From assembly GCA_024684665.1 (NCBI GenBank), contig JAIKWN010000090.1, positions 1 to 14,020 on the forward strand: a stretch of DNA of 14,020 nucleotides, written 5' to 3'. Shown one piece after another: positions 6,801 through 13,381 of the stretch (within the stretch, counting starts at the first letter, position 1; every line of letters begins with the position of its first letter). This DNA is from Clostridiales bacterium. GTDB taxonomy: Bacteria; Bacillota_A; Clostridia; Christensenellales; Aristaeellaceae. The notes below the pieces were generated by a model. That model worked only from the letters and a program-made list of their open reading frames with translations. It did no database searches and was not told the DNA's origin. The translations under genes and the position numbers were made by a program.

Positions 6801-7898
6801 TTATTCTCCGAGGATGGGCTGTCCGTATTTGAACAGCGCCGCGTTGATCTCGTATATGTCGTAGTTCCGCTGGGTGACAAAGTAAGAAACGATGAGATCG
6901 AAGGTGTTGCTGGGTGAAATAGCAATCTCCGCCCGGGAAAGCAGGTCGGTCATCGTCGGAAGATCCAGCTGCAACGCGATGGCGAAAGCTACCGCCGTTT
7001 TCTTCTTGGGCCGGTAATCCTCTTTACACCGGATGCGGGAGAATACCTTCCGGTCGATGTTCGCCTTTTTATAAACCGTTACGTCGTCCATTCCGCTCTC
7101 ATCGATCAGCTTCAAAAGCCGCTGCTGGAAGGTTTCTTCCTTGTTCGCCAGGACCTCATCCAGCGTCTTTTCGCCAGCGTCCGGAAATGCGCCGTAAACG
7201 GCCATTGACGGAGCCGGTTCCGAAGCGTCGTCTCTGAGTTTCCTGACGGAGCGTCTCCTGACCGTTTCTGCTTCCCGGTAATACTGATCTGCCGCAAGTC
7301 TTCGTTCTTCTTCATAAATCCGCTGACTCTCCACTCTCGTTTTGCGGAACTCCGCTTCCCGGATCCTGCGGGCGGAATGGTCGTCGATGTATTCCTCGAT
7401 CCCGCTGACGACCTGCCTGGACAGTTCCAGCGCCCCGCGGTCGAAAACCACGAGAGTCACCGTCATCTCGTGCGTCAGCAGGAATCTTCCAATCTCCGAA
7501 AGCGCGATCTGGAGCGCTTCATCCTTCGGGAATCCATAAACGCCGGTGGCAATCATTGGGAAGGCGATGCTTTCGCAGGAAAGATCCGCTGCGAGCGCAA
7601 GGGAATTTGCGTAACAGGAGGCAAGCGTTTCCCGCTCCCCATGCGCGCCGTCCACCCATGAAGGGCCCACCGTATGGATGATGAACCTGGCCGGCAGATG
7701 AAAAGCAGGCGTATGTGCGGCCTGACCGGGCGCGAGTTCCCCGATCTTTATCCGTTCCGCAAGCAGTTCTTTCTCTCCCGCCGCCATGTAAATCGCCGTA
7801 TCGACGCCGCCCCCGATGATCGGTCTCGGATTCGCGGTGTTTACGATGGCATCCGCGCAGACCCGCGTTATATCATTGCGGACGATCTGAAAAGACAT
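6801..7898 (-). CDS. Macrodomain protein with charged linker and C-terminal HTH-like domain
   Basis: A 365-residue cytosolic protein. Residues 1-170 are a macrodomain: DAIVNTAN (16-23), GGGVDTAIYMAAG (29-41), IIHTVGP (73-79) and the substrate loop MIATGVYGFP (115-124). With both Asn residues and the GGGVD acidic residue kept, it looks able to hydrolyse ADP-ribose esters or related bonds. A charged, Arg/Glu-rich stretch (about 172-222) is probably helical or coiled. The C-terminal part (about 245-363) is helical, with VYKKANIDRKVFSRIR (275-290) laid out like an XRE-type helix-turn-helix. Binding to DNA is not shown, and the domain may instead be a protein-interaction module. GGGAGGGG lies 7 nt before the ATG. 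It is the last gene of the operon with the kinase for thiamine and the flavodoxin, 60 nt behind the latter. It differs in class from the zinc macrodomain at 11300. Confidence 0.88.
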   Translation of the reverse strand: MSFQIVRNDITRVCADAIVNTANPRPIIGGGVDTAIYMAAGEKELLAERIKIGELAPGQAAHTPAFHLPARFIIHTVGPSWVDGAHGERETLASCYANSLALAADLSCESIAFPMIATGVYGFPKDEALQIALSEIGRFLLTHEMTVTLVVFDRGALELSRQVVSGIEEYIDDHSARRIREAEFRKTRVESQRIYEEERRLAADQYYREAETVRRRSVRKLRDDASEPAPSMAVYGAFPDAGEKTLDEVLANKEETFQQRLLKLIDESGMDDVTVYKKANIDRKVFSRIRCKEDYRPKKKTAVAFAIALQLDLPTMTDLLSRAEIAISPSNTFDLIVSYFVTQRNYDIYEINAALFKYGQPILGE

Positions 7899-7958
7899 GG
7901 GATATCCCCTCCCGTCGATTTCTGAGTCAGGGGGTTACACCGTCTCCCGCTTACCCTT

Positions 7959-8369
7959 TTACCCCAGGATCTTCTTCGCAAAATCCGCCGCAGCTTTCAG
8001 GTCCGCCTCATCCGGCTTTCCCTTGTGAAGGCCCTTGAACTCGCCCCTGCAGTGAAACTCCCGCTCGTCCATCGGAATTCCGGCCTTATCCGCTTCGGCC
8101 TTGACTTTCCTGTAGGTCGAATTCAGCAGCGCCGCCGTACCGAAGTTGACGATCCTGCCAACGCAATCCTTTTTCAAAGACGCGACAAAGTCTTTCACTT
8201 CTTTGTCGATCGTGAATGCGTAGTAAGAATTCCCAAGGAAGAGAACGTCCACGGGTTCTGTCACGGGCGCACTGATCGGCAGCGCCTGGACTCCGACGGC
8301 TTTCGCTATTGCCTCCGCAAGCTTTTTGGTGTTTCCCGTTTTCGTATAATACCTGACTGCAATCTTCAT
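7959..8369 (-). CDS. Small flavodoxin-like protein
   Basis: A 136-residue flavodoxin-fold protein. The N-terminal strand and phosphate-binding loop, IAVRYYTKTGNTKKLAEAI (3-21), match the FMN phosphate loop T-x-T-G-N-T. The middle segment DVLFLGNSYYAFTIDKEVKDF (41-61) is where flavodoxins of this group stack on the flavin. FGTAALLNS (76-84) forms the second flavin loop, and FHCRGEF (105-111) is typical of this subgroup. It should carry electrons through FMN, but the partners are unknown. The start at 8369 is chosen because AAGGAGG lies 8 nt upstream; a longer in-frame reading from 8450 would overlap the preceding gene and has no such site. It sits between thiamine pyrophosphokinase (59 nt upstream) and the macrodomain gene. 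Confidence 0.85.
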   Translation of the reverse strand: MKIAVRYYTKTGNTKKLAEAIAKAVGVQALPISAPVTEPVDVLFLGNSYYAFTIDKEVKDFVASLKKDCVGRIVNFGTAALLNSTYRKVKAEADKAGIPMDEREFHCRGEFKGLHKGKPDEADLKAAADFAKKILG

Positions 8370-8428
8370 TTGCGCGACCTCCTTATTTGATCTGTCGGAA
8401 CCGTCGAACCGAATCTCCGGTCCCCTGT

Positions 8429-9061
8429 TTATATCGGATCTTTCCTGCACTTCACCAGCAGGGCTTTTCCAACTCCCACCGAAACCTCCGCAACCTTTCC
8501 GGGCAGTACCTCGTTGCTGATCCCGTACTGGTATTCGCAGGTAATTTCCCCGTCTTCAAGCGGATACTTCGCATTCCGGATGCGGATCCCCTTTGCGGTT
8601 CCGGAAATGTTCAGAAGCGAGAAATACGCGTATTCCTCTCCGATGAAAACCGGCGCCTCTGAAACGACCTCTATCTCAGACCAGTCGTCGATGATCCGCC
8701 CCTTCCTGCCGGACGCATCCAGCCAGAGCAGGATGGAGAGATTGCCGATCGTGTGGTCCAGCCGCCGCCCGGTCACGCCCACCAGGAGGAATTCCCCAAA
8801 TCCGCGTCGCAGGGCTTCCCGTACGGCATAGACTGTATCCGTATCGTCTTTTTCGCGGGGGAGAACGATCGTTTCAATCTCCAAATGCGGGTTCTCATGC
8901 GAATCGAAATCCCCCACGATCAGATTCGGTTTCGCCTTCAGCACGTCCATATGTACAAGACCGCTGTCACAGTAGACGATAAAGTCGTCGTTCCGGAGTT
9001 CCTCCCGGATCAGATCATAATTCCCGATATCCGATCCGCCGACGATGACGCACCTTCCCAT
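8429..9061 (-). CDS. thiN: Thiamine pyrophosphokinase
   Basis: A 210-residue enzyme of the usual length for this family. It moves a pyrophosphate from ATP to thiamine to give the cofactor thiamine diphosphate in the cytosol. The N-terminal Rossmann-like half contains GGSDIG (8-13), VGDFDS (49-54) and EKDDTD (70-75), which bind magnesium, ATP and the pyrophosphate. VGVTGRRLDHTIGN (94-107) is the family signature, with T97 in place of one glycine of the common GGR form. The C-terminal half is the beta-sandwich that completes the thiamine pocket (YFSLLNIS at 146-153, then GIRIRNAKYPLE at 158-169). It is the first gene of the operon, with GGAGG about 8 nt before the ATG. No TPP riboswitch fold is visible in its leader. 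The symbol is by family. Confidence 0.93.
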   Translation of the reverse strand: MGRCVIVGGSDIGNYDLIREELRNDDFIVYCDSGLVHMDVLKAKPNLIVGDFDSHENPHLEIETIVLPREKDDTDTVYAVREALRRGFGEFLLVGVTGRRLDHTIGNLSILLWLDASGRKGRIIDDWSEIEVVSEAPVFIGEEYAYFSLLNISGTAKGIRIRNAKYPLEDGEITCEYQYGISNEVLPGKVAEVSVGVGKALLVKCRKDPI

Positions 9062-9101
9062 ATTTTACACCTCCGGGTTCTCTAATGGAATCCGCTACCC
9101 T

Positions 9102-9130
9102 ACTATAGCATACTGCGGCATACCGCACAA
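9102..9130 (-). promoter_or_regulatory. Promoter of the thiamine pyrophosphokinase operon
   Basis: On the minus strand TTGTGC (9130-9125) and TATAGT (9107-9102) are 17 nt apart, and TGC precedes the -10, an extended form. It lies about 40 nt before the ATG at 9061. Confidence 0.65.
9108..9127. promoter_or_regulatory. Candidate operator inside the pyrophosphokinase promoter
   Basis: TGCGG-CATA-CCGCA (9114-9127) is an inverted repeat lying between the -35 and -10 elements. GCATAC also occurs twice with a 10-bp period (9108 and 9118), which puts both copies on the same face of the helix. A repressor bound here would block RNA polymerase. No regulator gene is adjacent. Confidence 0.35.
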
Positions 9131-9230
9131 GAATCCTCCTATCCTTTAAAACAGGGAAGCCCAATCGGACACCTGCCCGGAATGCGACCCCTTCTTTTCC
9201 GGTCTTCTCCTTCAGTGTGCATTTTCTTGC

Positions 9231-9258
9231 TTGATTTATCGCCGAAAACCTTTAGAAT
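9231..9258 (+). promoter_or_regulatory. Promoter candidate of the nuclease-to-sirtuin operon
   Basis: TTGATT (9231-9236) and TAGAAT (9253-9258) are 16 nt apart on the plus strand, about 90 nt before the first ATG at 9348. It diverges from the pyrophosphokinase promoter about 100 bp away, so the two operons could share regulation. Confidence 0.45.
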
Positions 9259-9347
9259 GTTAACAGACAGCATAACCTTGGCGGTCAGCCGGGTACAGAA
9301 GCAAAAGAACTGCCGGTTCGTGAGGAAAAGTGGCGGCGGAGGAACTG

Positions 9348-10085
9348 ATGGGCATCACAAAAACAGACTTCATGCGCGGGATGCAGTGCCGCAGGATGCT
9401 CTGGCTGGACAAACACAAGCCGGGGCTTCGCGTCATTCCTCCGGAAACCCAGGCCAGGCTTGACGCCGGGAACGATTTCGGCGACCGCGCCATGGGCATG
9501 TTCGGTCCGTATGAGGAGATGACCGTTTACCGTCCTGGCACGAGGATCCCCGACAAGAAGAAAATGGCGGAAAAAACATCGCGCCACTTGGCCCTCGGAA
9601 CGCCGGTGATCTGTGAGGCCGCGTTTCTCAATTACAACAATTACTGCGCAGTGGATATCCTGCGCAAGACAGATTCGGGCTACGATTTCTACGAGGTCAA
9701 AAACAGCCCCGCGGTGCACGATCAGTTTATCCGGGACGCGGGATTTCAGTACTACATCATCACCCGCTGCGGACTGAAAATCGGGCGTATCTTCATCGTC
9801 ATCCACGGTCCGGATGAGGAAAACCCTTTCGTCCCCGTCGAGATCACGAAGCAGGCAAAAGGCTGCTACCGGTGGATCAACGACAACATCTGGGATCTGA
9901 ACCGGATGCAGAAAGAAGCCAATGAAGTGCAAACCAACCCCGGCGAGCAGTGCACGAACCCTTATGAATGCTGGTACTATGGGTACTGCCACGGGCTGAC
10001 GCCCCCGGAAGGGCAGATCCGGATGGAAATGAACTTTCCTGAGGCATCGGGCATCTCAAAAGCAGGAGGATATGAAAGTGAGTGA
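9348..10085 (+). CDS. Cas4/RecB-like PD-(D/E)XK nuclease with probable 4Fe-4S cluster
   Basis: A 245-residue protein. The N-terminal ITKTDFMRGMQCRRMLWLD (3-21) is the opening typical of DUF2779/Cas4-like nucleases and contains C14. The catalytic core shows E90, AVDIL with D103, then YEVKNS with E116 and K118 (the (D/E)xK motif), and FQYYI with Q134. Near the C-terminus C202, C208 and C214 follow (QC...EC...YCHG). One N-terminal and three C-terminal Cys is the 4Fe-4S layout of Cas4 and AddB. It should act as a metal-dependent DNA nuclease. It resembles the N-terminal half of DUF2779 proteins without their C-terminal half. The ATG at 9348 has GGAGG 5 nt upstream; a GTG at 9330 would add six residues. 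It leads the operon and overlaps the next gene by 14 nt. No CRISPR or other cas gene is near. Confidence 0.75.
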   Translation: MGITKTDFMRGMQCRRMLWLDKHKPGLRVIPPETQARLDAGNDFGDRAMGMFGPYEEMTVYRPGTRIPDKKKMAEKTSRHLALGTPVICEAAFLNYNNYCAVDILRKTDSGYDFYEVKNSPAVHDQFIRDAGFQYYIITRCGLKIGRIFIVIHGPDEENPFVPVEITKQAKGCYRWINDNIWDLNRMQKEANEVQTNPGEQCTNPYECWYYGYCHGLTPPEGQIRMEMNFPEASGISKAGGYESE

Positions 10086-10842
10086 ATCATTTACCATCAT
10101 GGACGATGAAATTGCGCTCAGCGCGGTTCTTGAGCGCCCAGCAGAGGAAAACAGTCCGCTGATCATCGTCCTGCATGGCTTCACCAGCGCCAAGAACAGG
10201 CCGCACACGCTCGCAGCCTGCGAGGCGATGCGCGGCGCAGGGTTTGCCACGCTGCGCTTTGATCTGTACGGGCACGGGGAAAGTGGCGGTGAGTTCCGGA
10301 AGCATACCCTGTACAAATGGATTTCCAATACACTGGCGGTGATCCGGTATGCCAGAAGTCTCGATTTTGTCACGGAGATCTGGCTTTCCGGCCATTCGCA
10401 GGGCGGGCTGGTTGCCTCTCTCGTTGCGGGTATGGAACCGGATCACATCAAAGGACTGATCCTCCGGGCTCCGGCTTTCACAATTCCGGCCGGATCTCGG
10501 GAAGGAAATCTGCTGGGTTACCATTTTGATCCCCTTCGGATTCCGGACGAGATCAAAACAATCAAAGCCCTGACGCTCGACGGGGAATATGTCCGAGTCG
10601 CGCAAACCTTGTACGTCGAGGAAGCGATAGACCGTTTCCGGGGGCCAGTCCTCATTCTCCACGGCAGCGGGGATGATACGGTACCGGTACAGGATTCCAT
10701 AAAGAACGCCAAGCGGTACCAGAACTGCCGGCTGGAGATCCTGAACGGCGAAACCCATCATTTCGATCAGCATCTCGAGCAGATGCAGTCCATCATTCGG
10801 ACATGGCTCGTAAGCACTCGTTCGTCGGAGCAAAAATGCTAA
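10072..10842 (+). CDS. Alpha/beta hydrolase, cinnamoyl/feruloyl esterase type
   Basis: A 256-residue cytosolic hydrolase with no signal peptide. HGFTS (35-39) is the oxyanion-hole loop. DLYGHGESGG (64-73) follows. GHSQGG (107-112) contains the nucleophile S109. D201/D202 (HGSGDDTVP) and H229/H230 (GETHHF) complete the triad. APAFTIPA...HFDPLRIPDE (133-160) fits the inserted lid subdomain of cinnamoyl esterases such as LJ0536 of Lactobacillus johnsonii. The natural ester is unknown. Translation is coupled to the nuclease gene by a 14-nt overlap. The ATG at 10072 is only 2 nt behind AGGAGG. The in-frame GTG at 10078, 8 nt behind it, is better spaced, so the true start may be two codons later. 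Confidence 0.85.
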   Translation: MKVSESFTIMDDEIALSAVLERPAEENSPLIIVLHGFTSAKNRPHTLAACEAMRGAGFATLRFDLYGHGESGGEFRKHTLYKWISNTLAVIRYARSLDFVTEIWLSGHSQGGLVASLVAGMEPDHIKGLILRAPAFTIPAGSREGNLLGYHFDPLRIPDEIKTIKALTLDGEYVRVAQTLYVEEAIDRFRGPVLILHGSGDDTVPVQDSIKNAKRYQNCRLEILNGETHHFDQHLEQMQSIIRTWLVSTRSSEQKC

Positions 10843-10904
10843 TCATTCCTTCGGGAATTCACTCACGAAAATCACCAAAGATTCCGAAAAAGGAGGGTCC
10901 TATC

Positions 10905-11276
10905 ATGAACAAGGTCCATACGGAAAAAGCGCCCGCCGCGGTCGGGCCGTATTCTCAGGCCGTCGTGGCCAACGGGATGGTCTATACTTCAGGCCAGATT
11001 GCCCTTGACCCCGCGACGGGAGAGCTCGTCGGAAAAACGATTGAAGAACAGGCCGAACAGGTGATGAAAAACCTTGTCGCGGTCCTTGAGGCAGCAGGAA
11101 CAAAACCGGAGAACGTAGTCAAGACACTCTGTTTCCTGACGGACATCCGTGATTTTGCCGCCTTCAATGAAGTATATGCGAAGGTTTTCACCGAAAAGCC
11201 CGCCAGGTCCTGCGTGGGCGTCCAGGCTCTGCCCAAAGGCGCACTTTGTGAAGTGGAAGCCGTTGCTGCACTGTAA
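10905..11276 (+). CDS. ridA: RidA, reactive enamine/imine deaminase
   Basis: A 123-residue protein of standard length for the RidA (YjgF/YER057c/UK114) family. It forms trimers and hydrolyses reactive enamines and imines, such as 2-aminoacrylate made by PLP enzymes, to keto acids and ammonia. AAVGPYSQAV (11-20), YTSGQIALDP (27-36) and the block PARSCVGVQALPKGALCEVEAVA (99-121) carry the archetypal Arg (R101) and Glu (E116), so it is predicted to be the active subgroup. AGGAGG lies 7-8 nt before the ATG at 10905; an upstream in-frame ATG at 10803 lies inside the hydrolase gene and lacks such support. It is 62 nt downstream of the hydrolase gene and 23 nt before the zinc macrodomain gene. Membership in an ADP-ribosylation operon is unusual for RidA. 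Confidence 0.93.
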   Translation: MNKVHTEKAPAAVGPYSQAVVANGMVYTSGQIALDPATGELVGKTIEEQAEQVMKNLVAVLEAAGTKPENVVKTLCFLTDIRDFAAFNEVYAKVFTEKPARSCVGVQALPKGALCEVEAVAAL

Positions 11277-11299
11277 CCGGACTGACAACGAGGAATAGT

Positions 11300-12079
11300 A
11301 TGACCCAGCAGGAAAGATGCCTGTGGCTCATTCAGGCGTTGCTACATGAGATGCCGCAGTACAGGAATATGCTGATCCCTTCGCTTCCGGATCACCGCTG
11401 GCGGCTGCTGCGCAGCCTGATGAACGTGCGGCCGCCAATGCCGGCGACGGAAGAATTCCTTAAAGTTCAGGATGCGTATCTGCGGCAAATGACCCTGGAA
11501 AAAGGCATCGTGGACGCTTCTTTGCTCACCCCATGCCGGCGGAATCCGCGCATCGTTTTATGGCAGGGGGATATTACCACCCTGCGCTGCGGCGCCATCG
11601 TAAACGCCGCCAACAGCCAGTTGCTGGGTTGTTTTTCTCCCTGCCACGGATGCATCGACAACATCATCCATACAATGGCCGGCGTTCAGCTGCGCCTGGC
11701 CTGTCATGACCTGATGCAGAAGCAGGGATATGAGGAACCCACCGGGCAGGCGAAGATCACCCCTGGCTTCAATCTCCCCGCCGGATATGTGCTGCATACC
11801 GTGGGGCCGATCATTAACGATGATGTAACGACAGAGGATGAACGCCTGCTGGCCTCCTGCTATGAGAGCTGCCTACGGCTCGCCGACGACAACGGCCTCA
11901 CTTCCGTTGCCTTCTGCTGCATCTCGACCGGCGTATTCCGCTTTCCGGCAGAACGGGCTGCGGAGATCGCAGTGGATACCGTAGAGAGACTCCTCCGCGA
12001 AAGGGCGGGCATGCAGTGCGTCATCTTCAACGTCTTCAGGGACAGTGACAGAGAGATCTATCAGGAGCTACTGAACTGA
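11300..12079 (+). CDS. Zinc-dependent macrodomain, protein ADP-ribosyl hydrolase
   Basis: A 259-residue cytosolic enzyme. Residues 1-80 form the N-terminal helical extension typical of this class. From about 83 the macrodomain runs WQGDITTLRCGAIVNAAN (88-105), HTVGP (166-170) and CISTGVFRFP (207-216). The segment LLGCFSPCHGCIDNIIH (108-124) is the signature of the Zn-macro class, whose zinc ligands are two Cys and one His (C111, H116 and C118 are candidates). Family members remove ADP-ribose from proteins modified by M-class sirtuins. Here the sirtuin gene follows at a distance of 27 nt, which supports this role. GAGG lies about 6 nt before the ATG. Target proteins are not known. The GcvH-like target of the Staphylococcus and Streptococcus systems is not encoded in the window. 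Confidence 0.9.
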   Translation: MTQQERCLWLIQALLHEMPQYRNMLIPSLPDHRWRLLRSLMNVRPPMPATEEFLKVQDAYLRQMTLEKGIVDASLLTPCRRNPRIVLWQGDITTLRCGAIVNAANSQLLGCFSPCHGCIDNIIHTMAGVQLRLACHDLMQKQGYEEPTGQAKITPGFNLPAGYVLHTVGPIINDDVTTEDERLLASCYESCLRLADDNGLTSVAFCCISTGVFRFPAERAAEIAVDTVERLLRERAGMQCVIFNVFRDSDREIYQELLN

Positions 12080-12106
12080 AAGAACTGGCAGTAGGGAGCG
12101 ATCAGG

Positions 12107-12991
12107 ATGGAAAAAAGGATTCAGGCATTGAAAGAACGGATCCGACAGGCGGACGCCGTCTTGATCGGCGCGGGCGCGGGCCTTTCCACCGCCGCCGGAT
12201 TCGTGTATGCCGGGGAGCGGTTTGAAAAATACTTCCAGGATTTCGGACAGAAATACGGCTTCCGCGATATGTATTCCGGAGGCTTCTATCCCTATTCAAC
12301 GCAGGAAGAATTCTGGGCTTACTGGAGCCGGTATATCTGGATCAACCGGTATATGGACGCCCCGAAGAGCACGTACAGCGACCTCTTCCGGCTGGTTAAG
12401 GACAAAGATTCCTTCGTACTGACAACCAACGTGGATCATTGCTTCCAGAAAGCCGGCTTTGACAAAAAGCGGCTGTTCTACACGCAGGGCGACTACGGCC
12501 TGTTCCAGTGCACGTTGCCCTGCTGCCAAAGAACCTGGGACAATGAAGAAACCGTCCGGGAAATGATTCTGTCCCAGGGGTATAAAATCGGTGATCATAA
12601 CGATCTGATCCCGCCGGAAGGAAAAGCCGCAGTAATGTCCGTGCCTTCCGCGCTGCTCCCCATTTGTCCCAACTGCGGGCGGCCCCTGACCATGAACCTC
12701 CGTTCGGACGACAAGTTCGTGGAGGACGCCGGCTGGCACAGCGCGGCAGCAGAATATAAAGCCTGGGTGACCCGGCATCAGGATCGGGCCACGGTCTGTC
12801 TGGAAATCGGTGTGGGTTACAACACCCCCGGCATCATTAAATACAGCTTCTGGCAGCAGGTATATCAGAACGAAAAGGCCACGTATGCCTGTCTGAACAT
12901 GGAAGAAGAGCAGGTCCCGAAGGAAATCCAGGACCGTTCCATTCTCATCGCGGGGGACTCCCATCAGATCATTCAGGAGCTGCTCGCATGA
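12107..12991 (+). CDS. M-class sirtuin (SirTM), protein ADP-ribosyltransferase
   Basis: A 294-residue NAD-dependent enzyme. GAGAGLSTAAGF (21-32) is the NAD loop. The class-specific DMYSGGFYPY (54-63), TTNVDH (106-111) and YTQGDYGLFQC (125-135) follow. In ordinary sirtuins a catalytic His sits 8 residues before the first zinc Cys. Here Q127 occupies that place, as in SirTM proteins, which lost deacylase activity and instead ADP-ribosylate proteins. N108 is the other expected active residue. Zinc is held by C135, C139 or C140, and C187/C190 (CPNC). The late segment ICLEIGVGYNTP-like region (230-241) closes the NAD pocket. It is the last gene of the operon, followed by a terminator. The GGGAG site is about 8 nt before the ATG. 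Known members modify a GcvH-like carrier; none is visible nearby. Confidence 0.9.
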   Translation: MEKRIQALKERIRQADAVLIGAGAGLSTAAGFVYAGERFEKYFQDFGQKYGFRDMYSGGFYPYSTQEEFWAYWSRYIWINRYMDAPKSTYSDLFRLVKDKDSFVLTTNVDHCFQKAGFDKKRLFYTQGDYGLFQCTLPCCQRTWDNEETVREMILSQGYKIGDHNDLIPPEGKAAVMSVPSALLPICPNCGRPLTMNLRSDDKFVEDAGWHSAAAEYKAWVTRHQDRATVCLEIGVGYNTPGIIKYSFWQQVYQNEKATYACLNMEEEQVPKEIQDRSILIAGDSHQIIQELLA

Positions 12992-13042
12992 CCCAGCTAC
13001 ACGGGACAGCATACAGAGATATCCCCATCTTAAAACACTTAA

Positions 13043-13086
13043 GCCCGCAATCCGGTGCGAATCCGGACTGCGGGCCAGTTTTTCTT
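13043..13086 (+). terminator. Terminator of the nuclease-to-sirtuin operon
   Basis: A 13-bp stem with one mismatch (GCCCGCAATCCGG / CCGGACTGCGGGC) and a 7-nt loop is followed by CAGTTTTTCTT. It lies about 50 nt behind the sirtuin stop codon. On the minus strand it is followed by a weaker T-rich run and might also end the membrane-protein remnant. Confidence 0.9.
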
Positions 13087-13108
13087 ACTGAATTCCCTCG
13101 TGATCCTT

Positions 13109-13379
13109 TTATCCGATCAGAAGTCCCGTAATCAGGGCGAACACAACTGCAAAGGCCAGATAAACCAGGGACCGCTTCCAGCCCGGCACGATCTTCAGTG
13201 TCCCCAGGAAGAGCAGCTGCGGATTCAGGAGGATGCTGCTCATCATGAACGCTGCAAGATAATCGTCCTTCACGCCCTGCACGGCAGGATGCCCAAGCCC
13301 AACAGGGCGCGATCTGCCGGATCTGAACATCCAGGTAATACCACGGATAAACTGCTTCCCGTTCGATCCAGTCCCACAT
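13109..13379 (-). pseudogene. Remnant of a small or permease-like membrane protein gene, frameshifted
   Basis: An ATG at 13379 starts 2 nt after the stop of the DUF362 gene (TAACCATG). The first codons read MWDWIEREAVYPWYYLDVQ, which looks like a genuine N-terminus. Around 13300 coding character moves to another frame, which reads VKDDYLAAFMMSSILLNPQ (from about 13275), then a hydrophobic segment ending FALITGLLIG and a stop at 13109. The total of 271 nt is one base off a whole number of codons, as expected if a deletion or single indel joined two parts. The AAFMMSSILLNP segment is reminiscent of permeases of the DUF318/ArsP group (about 300 residues), but this is weak. It could also be a short intact membrane protein with a sequencing error. 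Confidence 0.4.
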
Positions 13380-13381
13380 GG

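Noticed and set aside
8370..8450. N-terminal extension of the flavodoxin to 8450
   Set aside because: The added residues lack flavodoxin similarity and overlap the pyrophosphokinase gene; the AAGGAGG site points to the ATG at 8369.
9062..9347. Search for a TPP riboswitch or other structured leader upstream of the pyrophosphokinase gene
   Set aside because: The distance from the predicted start point to the ATG is about 35-40 nt, too short for a TPP aptamer, and its conserved CUGAGA-type core is not seen.
10845..10858. Small hairpin ATTCC-TTCG-GGAAT between the esterase and RidA genes
   Set aside because: The stem has only 5 bp and no U-tract follows; it may stabilise or process the transcript but is not a credible terminator.
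9062..13100. CRISPR array or cas genes near the Cas4-like nuclease
   Set aside because: No regularly spaced direct repeats and no other Cas-type protein are visible anywhere in the window.
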